Source of the DNA: Lacinutrix sp. 5H-3-7-4
Lineage (GTDB): Bacteria > Bacteroidota > Bacteroidia > Flavobacteriales > Flavobacteriaceae
DNA: 64,000 nucleotides
Direction of reading: 5' to 3'
Assembly: GCF_000211855.2 (NCBI RefSeq)
Contig: NC_015638.1
Location: forward strand, 248,001 to 312,000
Part shown: piece after piece, positions 1-8,349 of the stretch
Layout of the letters: every line of letters begins with the position of its first letter
How positions within the stretch are numbered: the stretch's first letter is position 1
Notes under the pieces: generated by a model
Database searches by the model: none
Told to the model about the DNA's origin: nothing
Seen by the model: only the letters and a program-made list of their open reading frames with translations
Position numbers and translations under genes: made by a program

Positions 1-1
1 A

Positions 2-742
2 TTACTAGAACAAACGGGATTACTTAAACATATTTTACCAGAATTAACGGCTTTAAAAGGTATTGATGAAGTTGAAGGCCAACGCCATAAAGACAATTTC
101 TACCACACACTTGAAGTTGTAGATAATATAGCAAAACATACAGATGACGTTTGGTTGCGTTGGGCTGCATTATTACACGACATTGGAAAAGCACCAACAA
201 AAAAATTCTCTAAAAAAGTAGGCTGGACATTTCATGCGCACGAATTTGAAGGCTCAAAAATGGTATATCATTTATTTAAGCGTTTAAAAATGCCGCTTAA
301 TGAGAAAATGAAATTTGTTCAAAAATTAGTATTTATGAGCTCGCGACCAATTGTTTTAGCTCAAGATATTGTAACAGATTCTGCCGTAAGACGCTTGGTT
401 TTTGATGCTGGAGATTATGTAGATGATTTAATGACACTTTGTGAAGCAGATATTACAACCAAAAACCCTAAGAAATTTAATAAATACCACAACAACTTTA
501 AAATTGTTAGAGAAAAAATAATTGAAGTTGAAGAGAAAGATAGTATTAGAAATTTTCAACCACCAGTAACTGGTGAAGAGATAATGAAAACCTTTAATTT
601 AAAACCATCTAGAGAAATAGGTATAATTAAAGAAGCCATAAAAGAAGCTATTTTAGAAGGTGAAATACCTAACGAACATGAAGCCGCTTTTAATTTAATG
701 CTAGAAAAAGGAAAAGCTTTAGGTTTAAAAACAAATCTATAA
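2..742 (+). CDS. CCA tRNA nucleotidyltransferase / HD-domain protein, C-terminal part (5' truncated)
   Basis: The reading frame is open from the left edge, so the N-terminal nucleotidyltransferase half lies outside the window. The 246 visible residues start just before an HD phosphohydrolase domain: an RHKDNFYHT motif (His near visible residue 29) and an LLHDIGK motif (His-Asp near residues 59-60) supply metal ligands. The C-terminal helical part matches bacterial CCA-adding enzymes that carry an HD domain. By family the enzyme adds or repairs the 3'-CCA of tRNA in the cytoplasm, and the HD domain has phosphatase/phosphodiesterase activity. The GNAT gene follows after 2 nt, suggesting cotranscription. 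The assignment rests on the HD half only; an HD hydrolase of another kind is the main alternative. Confidence 0.8.
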   Translation, partial: LLEQTGLLKHILPELTALKGIDEVEGQRHKDNFYHTLEVVDNIAKHTDDVWLRWAALLHDIGKAPTKKFSKKVGWTFHAHEFEGSKMVYHLFKRLKMPLNEKMKFVQKLVFMSSRPIVLAQDIVTDSAVRRLVFDAGDYVDDLMTLCEADITTKNPKKFNKYHNNFKIVREKIIEVEEKDSIRNFQPPVTGEEIMKTFNLKPSREIGIIKEAIKEAILEGEIPNEHEAAFNLMLEKGKALGLKTNL

Positions 743-744
743 CA

Positions 745-1197
745 ATGCTTAAAATTTCAAGAACAAACTCTAATAATCAAGATTTTATCACTTTGGTAAA
801 AGAATTAGACAATTATCTTAAAATTACAGATGGCGATGAACATGATTTTTACAACCAATTTAATAATATAGATGTTTTAAAACATGTAGTTGTAGCCTAT
901 AAAAACAATCAAGCCATTGCTTGTGGTGCATTTAAACCTTTTAATACTACTTCGGTAGAAATTAAACGCATGTTTACTAAACCAGAATTTAGAGGTTTAA
1001 ATATAGCTAGTACCATTTTAAAGAAATTAGAACTTTGGGCTTTAGAATTAGGATATAATTACTCGGTTTTAGAAACTGGAATTAGGCAAGTAGAAGCTGT
1101 AGGATTTTATAAAAAAAGTAACTATAAAATAATACCTAATTACAGCCAATATAAAAACATGGAAAACAGTTTATGTTTTAAAAAACAATTAAGCTAG
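745..1197 (+). CDS. GNAT family N-acetyltransferase
   Basis: This 150-residue protein has the GNAT fold pattern: a beta strand with VEIKRMFTKPEFRG leading into the acetyl-CoA pyrophosphate loop (FRGLNIAST, residues 82-90), then a helix and a strand YSVLETG, and a terminal segment EAVGFYKKSNYK typical of the family. It transfers an acetyl group from acetyl-CoA to an unknown amine. The start follows the previous stop by 2 nt, so it is probably translated from the same message as the CCA enzyme. The substrate cannot be told from sequence. Confidence 0.85.
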   Translation: MLKISRTNSNNQDFITLVKELDNYLKITDGDEHDFYNQFNNIDVLKHVVVAYKNNQAIACGAFKPFNTTSVEIKRMFTKPEFRGLNIASTILKKLELWALELGYNYSVLETGIRQVEAVGFYKKSNYKIIPNYSQYKNMENSLCFKKQLS

Positions 1198-1222
1198 AAA
1201 TTTAATTTTTAGGAAAAAGAAT

Positions 1223-2257
1223 ATGAAAAAACACTTTAGAACTTTTGCAAAAATAGCCTTAGTTTTAGTTTATCTGGTTATTATTGCTGGCGCAGTAGTT
1301 CGCATGACAGGTTCTGGAATGGGTTGTCCAGATTGGCCAAAATGTTTTGGTTATTACATACCTCCAACTCAAGCTTCAGATTTAGAATTTAAACCAAATC
1401 ACGATTATAAAAAAGGTATTGTAATTATTAAAGATGAAGGTCTTTTAGTTGCACAAACAAATTTTATTTCTTCAGAAAATATAGATTTAAATAATTGGGA
1501 AGCATACACAAAACATGATTACGCAAAGTATAACCCATTACATACTTGGGTAGAATACATTAATAGATTATGTGGTGCCTTATCGGGAATTCCAATATTA
1601 ATATTTACAGTTTTATCCTTTTGGTTTTGGCGAAAAAACAAATGGCTTCCTATAATATCTATACTTACAGTGTTTGGCATGGCATTTCAAGCTTGGCTTG
1701 GTAAAACGGTAGTAGACTCTAACCTTGCGCCTTATAAAATTACCATTCATATGGTAATGGCTTTAGTAATTGTAGGCTTTATTTTATATTTAATTTACGC
1801 CTCTAAAACACGCTTTAAAAAACAAATTCAAAATTCTAAATTTAAAAACATTTTACTATTTGCCATTGTTTTAACTTTAATACAAATTGTTTTAGGTACT
1901 CAAGTTAGACAGCATGTAGATGAGCAAGTAAAAGCTATAGGTTATGTAAAAGAATTATGGCTGCAAAACCCAACACTTCAATTTTATGTGCATCGTACAT
2001 TTTCATTTTTAGTGTTTTTTGTAAACGCATGGTTATATGTTAAAAACAAACGTTTAAACTTAGGTTATAAAAAAGTAAACTTAATAATTATATGTATTGT
2101 TTTCGAGGTTGTTTCGGGCATTGCAATGTATTATTTTGATTTTCCTTTTCTATCGCAACCATTACATTTAGTGATTGCAACTATTTTATTTGGAATTCAA
2201 TTTTATGTATATTTAGAAAACAGCTATAAAAGTATTTTTATTTCGGAAGAAATATAG
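1223..2257 (+). CDS. ctaA: Heme A synthase (COX15/CtaA family)
   Basis: An integral membrane protein of 344 residues with about eight hydrophobic segments. It opens with the family signature VVRMTGSGMGCPDWPKC (residues 25-41), which contains a Cys pair. Four heme-ligand histidines sit in LHTWVEYINR (H107), TIHM (H176), VHRTFS (H257) and PLHLVIA (H315), with the catalytic Glu (E111) next to the first. It oxidises the C8 methyl group of heme O to give heme A for terminal oxidases. The loop between the first two membrane segments (about residues 45-105) is long. No other cytochrome oxidase gene is in the window. Confidence 0.93.
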   Translation: MKKHFRTFAKIALVLVYLVIIAGAVVRMTGSGMGCPDWPKCFGYYIPPTQASDLEFKPNHDYKKGIVIIKDEGLLVAQTNFISSENIDLNNWEAYTKHDYAKYNPLHTWVEYINRLCGALSGIPILIFTVLSFWFWRKNKWLPIISILTVFGMAFQAWLGKTVVDSNLAPYKITIHMVMALVIVGFILYLIYASKTRFKKQIQNSKFKNILLFAIVLTLIQIVLGTQVRQHVDEQVKAIGYVKELWLQNPTLQFYVHRTFSFLVFFVNAWLYVKNKRLNLGYKKVNLIIICIVFEVVSGIAMYYFDFPFLSQPLHLVIATILFGIQFYVYLENSYKSIFISEEI

Positions 2258-2267
2258 AAGACAATCG

Positions 2268-2275
2268 TACCTTTG
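2268..2275 (+). promoter_or_regulatory. Bacteroidota -7 box for the pRiA4b-ORF3-like gene
   Basis: Exact TAnnTTTG match (TACCTTTG) ending 17 nt before the ATG at 2293. No clear -33 TTG was seen at the right distance. Confidence 0.5.
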
Positions 2276-2292
2276 CAAACCAAAATTAAATT

Positions 2293-2808
2293 ATGATTTA
2301 TAGATTTAGAGTCATTCTTGACAATGATACAGAAGAAGATGTGTTTCGCGATTTAGAAATTAGAGAAACAGATACCATGGAAGATTTGCATAATATTATT
2401 ACGCAGTCTTTTGGGTTTGATGGTACAGAAATGGCATCATTTTATTTAAGTGATGATGAGTGGAATCAAGGCGAAGAAATCTCATTGTTTGACATGAGCG
2501 AAGGCGCTAACCAAGTAAAGCTAATGAACGAAACAGCTTTAGATGACACAGTACATGAGGCACAAACAAAACTTATTTATGTTTACGATTTTTTTAATAT
2601 GTGGACATTTTTTGTTGAATTAGCCGAAATCGCTGAAGAAACTGAAGGTGTTGATTACCCTAATTTAATGTTTGTTCAAGGTCAAGTACCAGACTCTGCG
2701 CCAGAAAAAGTTTTTGAAGCTGAAAGTGATGATATTTATGATGAATTTGATGATGATTACAATATTGATGATTACGATAATTTAGATTTTGATGAAAACT
2801 GGAATTAA
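2293..2808 (+). CDS. Plasmid pRiA4b ORF-3 family protein (IS1096 passenger TnpR-like)
   Basis: A 171-residue protein of the PF07929-type family: an N-terminal strand YRFRVILD, a segment LHNIITQSFGFDGTEMASFYLSDDEWNQG (W and acidic residues conserved in the family), and YVYDFFNMWTFFVEL. The family name comes from plasmids and a transposon passenger, but no transposase or terminal repeat is nearby, so this is an ordinary chromosomal copy. The last 35 residues are extremely acidic (Asp/Glu runs). Function is unknown. It has its own promoter box and ends before a strong terminator. Confidence 0.8.
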   Translation: MIYRFRVILDNDTEEDVFRDLEIRETDTMEDLHNIITQSFGFDGTEMASFYLSDDEWNQGEEISLFDMSEGANQVKLMNETALDDTVHEAQTKLIYVYDFFNMWTFFVELAEIAEETEGVDYPNLMFVQGQVPDSAPEKVFEAESDDIYDEFDDDYNIDDYDNLDFDENWN

Positions 2809-2848
2809 AATTCTATTACCGTATTACTTATAAATACACATATAAATT

Positions 2849-2880
2849 AAAACCATTCTTTCCCAGAATGGTTTTTTTTA
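2849..2880 (+). terminator. Rho-independent terminator
   Basis: A perfect 9-10 bp stem (AACCATTCT / AGAATGGTT) with a 5-nt loop is followed by a run of T. It ends the pRiA4b-ORF3 gene and insulates the ABC transporter genes downstream. Confidence 0.9.
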
Positions 2881-2970
2881 TGCCTAATTTGTAACAAAAA
2901 ATAAATAGCATCGTCTTACTTTTAAACCAACCTTTGCCTTTTTTATGGCATCAAAAAATATTAAGAGTTC

Positions 2971-3870
2971 ATGGAAACCATTCTTCAAATAAATAATCTT
3001 ACAAAAAAATATGGCTATTTAACCGCTGTAAAAGATTTATCTTTTACTATAGAAAAAGGTAATGTATATGGCATTTTAGGACCAAACGGTAGTGGGAAAT
3101 CTACAACTTTAGGCATTGTATTAAACGTTGTAAATAAAACCAGTGGTGATTTTAAATGGTTTGATGGTAATGCAACTACACATGAAGCTTTAAAAAAAGT
3201 AGGTGCTATTATTGAGCGTCCTAACTTTTATCCATACATGACTGCTTTTAAAAATTTAAAATTAGTTTGTAAAATTAAAGGTATTGATGATAGTAAAATA
3301 TTAGAAAAACTTGAAGTTGTTGGCTTAACAGATAGAAAAGATAGTAAATTTAAAACCTTTTCTTTAGGAATGAAACAGCGCTTAGCCATAGCTTCTGCCC
3401 TACTTAATGATCCTGAAATTTTAATTCTAGACGAACCTACTAATGGTTTAGACCCACAAGGTATTCACCAAATTAGAGCTATTATTAAACAAATTGCAAG
3501 TCAAGGTACAACTATTTTATTAGCATCGCATTTACTTGACGAGGTAGAAAAAGTATGCTCACACGTTGTAGTTTTAAGAAAAGGCGAAAAATTATATTCT
3601 GGCCGCGTAGATGAGATGATTTCAAGTAATGGCTTTTTCGAATTAAAAAGTGACGACAAATCTAGTTTACTTTCTTTTTTAGAAACACATAAAGATATCG
3701 ATCGTGTTACAGAAAAAGATGGTGTTACAACTGCGTTTTTAAAAGCACCTGTTTCTGCATCAGAGTTTAATAAACAAGCCTTTAATAATGGTGTATCCTT
3801 ATCGCATTTAGTTATGCGTAAAGAAAGTTTAGAAGAGCAATTTCTTCAGCTTACAGATAATAAAAAATAA
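2971..3870 (+). CDS. ABC transporter ATP-binding protein (ABC-2 exporter type)
   Basis: A 299-residue ATPase with Walker A GPNGSGKST (residues 37-45), ABC signature region SLGMKQR (about 131-137), Walker B LILDEP (151-156) and the H-loop SHLLDE. The last 80 residues are the extra C-terminal region seen in NatA/BcrA-type exporters. It drives the permease encoded 74 nt downstream. The substrate is unknown; bacitracin-, lantibiotic- or lipid-type exporters share this architecture. Confidence 0.9.
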   Translation: METILQINNLTKKYGYLTAVKDLSFTIEKGNVYGILGPNGSGKSTTLGIVLNVVNKTSGDFKWFDGNATTHEALKKVGAIIERPNFYPYMTAFKNLKLVCKIKGIDDSKILEKLEVVGLTDRKDSKFKTFSLGMKQRLAIASALLNDPEILILDEPTNGLDPQGIHQIRAIIKQIASQGTTILLASHLLDEVEKVCSHVVVLRKGEKLYSGRVDEMISSNGFFELKSDDKSSLLSFLETHKDIDRVTEKDGVTTAFLKAPVSASEFNKQAFNNGVSLSHLVMRKESLEEQFLQLTDNKK

Positions 3871-3944
3871 AACATCAATCCTGCTAAATTAAAGTTTAGT
3901 ATTTAAATCATTTCTGAATTATTTCAGCTAAAAACCAACCAATC

Positions 3945-4781
3945 ATGTTACGACTTTTAAATATAGAATTTATAAAACTTTGGAATAATCGCGCTAGTAA
4001 AGTGCTTATTCTAGCTTATTTTATTTTATTAACTGCCATTGCTTTAATTGCTGCCATTAAATTTGATATTGGTCCTGTAAAATTTCATCTTGCAGAACAA
4101 GGCATTTTTAATTTTCCATATATATGGCACTTTAACACGTTTATTGCTGCTTCACTAAAATTCTTTTTAGCCATTGTTATTGTTTCTATGATGGCTAATG
4201 AATATAGCAACAAAACCATTAAACAAAATTTAATTGATGGTTTAAGTAAAAAAGAATTTATAGCTTCTAAATTTATAACTGTTTCAGTTTTTGCACTAAT
4301 TTCTACACTTTTTGTATTTGTTGTATCTTTAATTCTTGGTTATTCATTTTCTAGTATTACAGAGTCGTTTCACGTGTTTTCAGACTTAGAATACCTTTTA
4401 GCCTTCTTTGTTAAATTATTAGGTTTCTTTTCGTTTTGCTTGTTCTTAGGTATATTAATTAAACGCTCTGCTTTTGCTTTAGGATTCTTATTTGTTTGGT
4501 ATGTAATCGAAAAAATTGCCTACGCTTTAATAAGGTTTCAGTTTGATGCTACAAAAGATCATTGGGAAGCAATAACACAATGGTTTCCTTTAGAGTCTAT
4601 GTCTAATTTAATAATGGAACCCTTTTCAAGATTAGGTGCTGTTAAAGAAATAGCAAACCAAGTTGGTGAACAATTTAATTTTGACTATAGTTTACATTGG
4701 TACCAAGTCGCTATTGTTTTATTTTGGACCGCTCTATTTATTTTAGGCTCTTACCGTTTGTTATTAAAACGTGATTTGTAG
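3945..4781 (+). CDS. ABC-2 family transporter permease
   Basis: A 278-residue membrane protein with about six hydrophobic segments (the first near residues 18-37) and the soluble loop ANEYSNKTIKQNLIDGLSKKEFIASKF, typical of ABC-2 permeases such as NatB or the BcrB group. It follows its ATPase on the same strand, so the two form one exporter. Nothing in the sequence identifies the cargo. Confidence 0.85.
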   Translation: MLRLLNIEFIKLWNNRASKVLILAYFILLTAIALIAAIKFDIGPVKFHLAEQGIFNFPYIWHFNTFIAASLKFFLAIVIVSMMANEYSNKTIKQNLIDGLSKKEFIASKFITVSVFALISTLFVFVVSLILGYSFSSITESFHVFSDLEYLLAFFVKLLGFFSFCLFLGILIKRSAFALGFLFVWYVIEKIAYALIRFQFDATKDHWEAITQWFPLESMSNLIMEPFSRLGAVKEIANQVGEQFNFDYSLHWYQVAIVLFWTALFILGSYRLLLKRDL

Positions 4782-4836
4782 GTAATTACCTATTTATTTT
4801 AACATACTTAAGTTAGATTAACAATTGTATTTATAA

Positions 4837-4844
4837 TATATTTG
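4837..4844 (+). promoter_or_regulatory. -7 box for the first T9SS type B gene
   Basis: Exact TAnnTTTG match (TATATTTG), 20 nt before the ATG at 4864. Confidence 0.55.
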
Positions 4845-4863
4845 AATACTACGCTAATCTATT

Positions 4864-7800
4864 ATGAAAAAGGTATTTAATTTCCTACTATTATGTTGTT
4901 GTTTTGCTGTTTACTCGCAACAAGAAGCCTCTAACTGGTATTTTGGTGATAATGCCGGAATTAATTTTGATTTAAATGGAAATGTTACAACTTTAGATAA
5001 CGGACAATTAGCTACTGAAGAAGGTTGTACAAGTATTTCAGACAATGCAGGTAATTTATTATTTTATACCAATGGCGAGAATGTTTACGATAGTTCTCAT
5101 AATTTAATGCCTAATGGTTTTGGTTTAACAGGTAACCAGTCTAGCACACAGTCTGCTATAATTATACCTAAACCTGAAGATGCAGACATTTATTATATAA
5201 TTACCCAAGACACAGAGTTTCAAGGTGGTTTAGATTCTGGATTTCGTTACTCTGTTGTAGATATAACTTTAAATGGCGGATTAGGAGATGTAACATTAAA
5301 AAATCAGTTTTTATTACATAAAGCTTCAGAGAAATTAAGTGCTGTTTTAAAAGATTGCCAATCACAAAGTATTTGGGTAGTGACATTTGCAGATAGTGAT
5401 GCGTTAACAAACTCAAATGCAGTTGATAATAATAACAATACATTTTATGCCTTTGAAGTAAATGCTGTTACAGGAATTAATACAACGCCTATAGTATCGT
5501 CTTTTCCTTTTTCAATTTCAGAAAGAAGAGGTTACTTAAAATTCTCTCCAGACGGTACAAAATTAGCTGCGGCAAATATTACCGAAGGCTTATACCTTTA
5601 CGATTTTGATACCGCTACGGGTATAGTTAGTAATCCTACATTTATTAATATAAATTTTATTTCGCAAGCTGGAGCACAAAACCCTTATGGTATTGAGTTT
5701 TCTCCAGATAACACAAAACTTTATGTCTCGACTTTTGTCAATGTAGCTCCAGAAGATTTTAATAATGCTAATGCTCAATATGGCGCTTTATTACAATATA
5801 ATTTACAAGCAACAGATATTAGTGCAAGCGAAGTACTTATTGACGAAAGACAAACTTATCGTGGAGGTTTGCAATTAGGACCTAACGGAAAAATATACCG
5901 TGCCATGAGCAATACTTACGATCAAGGCACACCTTTTTTATCTGTTATAAATAATCCAAATGCACTAGGTTTAGCTTGTAATTATCAACATAATGCAGTG
6001 GCTTTAACTGCTAATTCTAGACAAGGTTTACCTCCATTTATTTCTTCTTTTTTTACTGAAACTATAGATATTATTAAAGATGGAAACAGTACAACATTTT
6101 TAAAACTATGCGATGGTGATTTTTACTCTTTAATGGGAGACGATATACCTGGTGCTACCTATACTTGGACTTTAGATGGCAACCTTTTACCAGAAACAGA
6201 TTTTGATTTAGATATTACAACATCTGGTTTTTATGAAGTATTAATTGAACTTAACGATGGTAATTGTGGCGCTTTAAAAGGTGAAGCCAATGTTACGTAC
6301 TTCTCGTATCCAGTCGCTAATCAACCTTCAAATATTAGAGTTTGTGATAACAATAATGATAATAAATTTCTTTTTGATTTATCGCAACAAACAAGCGATA
6401 TCCTTGATACTCAAGACCCATTAACAACAGATGTTATTTATTTTGAGAGTTTAAGTGATGCTCAAGCTGGGATTAATAGTATTAGTGGTTTGTATGAAAA
6501 TACTTCAAACCCACAAACAATATACGCACGAGTACAACCTACAGGCAATGCAAATTGTTTTGATATTACATCTTTTAATATTCAAGTATTTAATACTCCG
6601 CAAATAAATAATACTAACGACTTTATTGTATGTGATAACGATAATAATCCTATGGATGGATTTTTAACTATAGATTTAACTACTTTTAATGCAGATATTA
6701 TTGGGAATCAAAATCCAGCAATTTATACTATTTCATACTATAACAGTTTTGAAGATGCCGAAAATGAACAAAATCAATTACCTAATAACTATACCAATCA
6801 AACAGCTTTTAATGAGACTATTCATATTAGAATTGAAAACAATAATGAAACATCATGTTATTCTATAGGAAATTTTCAATTAATAATAAACCCTATACCA
6901 GAAGCTAACAATACCACACTATACCAATGTGACGATATTAATGCTGTAGACGGTTTTACAACCTTTAACCTAACTCAAGTTATAGATAATATTACACCTA
7001 CTACAACAAATAGGAGCATTAGGTTTTTTAATTCACAAAACGATGCCGAAAACAATACCAATGAAATAGATGGCAACGCATATAACAATATTACTAATCC
7101 TGAAACCATTTACGTTAGAGTAACTAATACTATTACCGGCTGTATTAATACAAGCGAACTAATAATTGAAACTAGCGATACACAAATTAGTAATTATTAC
7201 GCACCAGAACTTTGTGATGTTTTAAACTCTGAAGATGGTTTAGATACCTTTAATCTAGATGAGTTTTCTGTTCAAATATTAAACGCATTACCAACAGGTT
7301 TAAATATTAATTATTTTGAAACTTATAATGATGCACTTTTAGAACAAAATCCACTAGCATCACCGTACCAAAATACTACGCCATATTCTCAAACTATTTA
7401 TGTTAGAGTTGAAAACAATAATGCCTGTTATGGAATAAATGAAGTATACTTAAAAATTAATCCTCTACCAGAATTAGAGACCGAAAACGAAAGAGTTTTA
7501 TATTGCTTAAATACATTTCCAGAAACACTAACTTTAAATAGTAGTTTAGCTGATGAATTTTCGGGAAACTATAGTTTTAACTGGTCTACAGGTGAAACAA
7601 CCGAATCTATTCAAGTTAATACTGTTGGTACTTTTACTGTAACCGTTACAAATATTGCATCTGGTTGTAGTAAAACAAAAAATATAATTGTAGAACCTTC
7701 TAATACTGCAACAATAGAAGATGTTTTAGTAATTGATGGCAGTTTAAATAATAATCAAATTACAATATTATTTAGTGGTGAAGGCGAATACGAATTTGCA

Positions 7801-8199
7801 TTAACTAATCAAGATGGAGAATCTACACTTTTTCAAGAAAGTAATATATTTAATAATATTTCTCCTGGAATTTATACAGTAACCATTAGAGATACCAAAA
7901 ATAATTGTGGTAGCGTTACAGAGTTGGTATCTGTAATAGGTTTCCCTCTATACTTTACACCTAATAATGATACAATAAATGACACTTGGCAAGTTTACGG
8001 TGTTTCAAGTCAATTTCAACGTAATTCTTTAATTCATATTTTCGATCGCTACGGAAAACTTCTTACTACTTTAGATCCTGCTGGTAAAGGTTGGGATGGT
8101 ACTTACAATGGAAAAATTATGCCCGCAAGTGACTATTGGTTTCATGTTACCTTAGAAGATGGCCGTATTTACAAAAATCACTTTACATTAAAACGCTAA
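4864..8199 (+). CDS. Secreted T9SS type B sorting-domain protein with beta-propeller-like N-terminus and 4 repeat modules
   Basis: A protein of 1111 residues with a signal peptide (about residues 1-18, ending VYSQ). Residues about 20-400 look like a WD40/YncE-like propeller (repeated S-x-D-G-T-K-L and S-P-D-N-T-K-L-Y-V motifs). Four copies of a C-D-x-x-x-D-G-F...F-D-L / P-Q-T-I-Y-V-R-V module follow (about residues 490-860), then an Ig-like stretch. The last 85 residues are a gliding-motility-associated C-terminal domain of the SprB type (YFTPNNDTINDTW ... FDRYGKLL ... GWDGTYNG ... HFTLKR). By family it crosses the outer membrane through the type IX system and stays on the surface or is released. 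First of five such genes in a row; the role is presumably adhesion or gliding. Confidence 0.88.
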   Translation: MKKVFNFLLLCCCFAVYSQQEASNWYFGDNAGINFDLNGNVTTLDNGQLATEEGCTSISDNAGNLLFYTNGENVYDSSHNLMPNGFGLTGNQSSTQSAIIIPKPEDADIYYIITQDTEFQGGLDSGFRYSVVDITLNGGLGDVTLKNQFLLHKASEKLSAVLKDCQSQSIWVVTFADSDALTNSNAVDNNNNTFYAFEVNAVTGINTTPIVSSFPFSISERRGYLKFSPDGTKLAAANITEGLYLYDFDTATGIVSNPTFININFISQAGAQNPYGIEFSPDNTKLYVSTFVNVAPEDFNNANAQYGALLQYNLQATDISASEVLIDERQTYRGGLQLGPNGKIYRAMSNTYDQGTPFLSVINNPNALGLACNYQHNAVALTANSRQGLPPFISSFFTETIDIIKDGNSTTFLKLCDGDFYSLMGDDIPGATYTWTLDGNLLPETDFDLDITTSGFYEVLIELNDGNCGALKGEANVTYFSYPVANQPSNIRVCDNNNDNKFLFDLSQQTSDILDTQDPLTTDVIYFESLSDAQAGINSISGLYENTSNPQTIYARVQPTGNANCFDITSFNIQVFNTPQINNTNDFIVCDNDNNPMDGFLTIDLTTFNADIIGNQNPAIYTISYYNSFEDAENEQNQLPNNYTNQTAFNETIHIRIENNNETSCYSIGNFQLIINPIPEANNTTLYQCDDINAVDGFTTFNLTQVIDNITPTTTNRSIRFFNSQNDAENNTNEIDGNAYNNITNPETIYVRVTNTITGCINTSELIIETSDTQISNYYAPELCDVLNSEDGLDTFNLDEFSVQILNALPTGLNINYFETYNDALLEQNPLASPYQNTTPYSQTIYVRVENNNACYGINEVYLKINPLPELETENERVLYCLNTFPETLTLNSSLADEFSGNYSFNWSTGETTESIQVNTVGTFTVTVTNIASGCSKTKNIIVEPSNTATIEDVLVIDGSLNNNQITILFSGEGEYEFALTNQDGESTLFQESNIFNNISPGIYTVTIRDTKNNCGSVTELVSVIGFPLYFTPNNDTINDTWQVYGVSSQFQRNSLIHIFDRYGKLLTTLDPAGKGWDGTYNGKIMPASDYWFHVTLEDGRIYKNHFTLKR

Positions 8200-8316
8200 T
8201 AGACTTTATCTTTTTTTTAGTAGGTGTTATTTACATAGAGTTGTTTTAAATTTAGTATTCCACTTTTTATAGCTATTCTAATATTTAACAATCTTATGAA
8301 AACTAATTATATAGTT

Positions 8317-8324
8317 TATATTTG
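8317..8324 (+). promoter_or_regulatory. -7 box for the 1972-residue T9SS type B gene
   Basis: Exact TAnnTTTG match (TATATTTG), 26 nt before the ATG at 8350. It is the same octamer as upstream of the preceding paralogue, so the two genes are probably transcribed separately. Confidence 0.55.
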
Positions 8325-8349
8325 CTCAATCAATCGCATTTAACCCATT

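Noticed and set aside
2293-2808. Possible insertion-sequence passenger gene
   Set aside because: The family name refers to IS1096 and a plasmid, but no transposase, target duplication or terminal inverted repeats are near.
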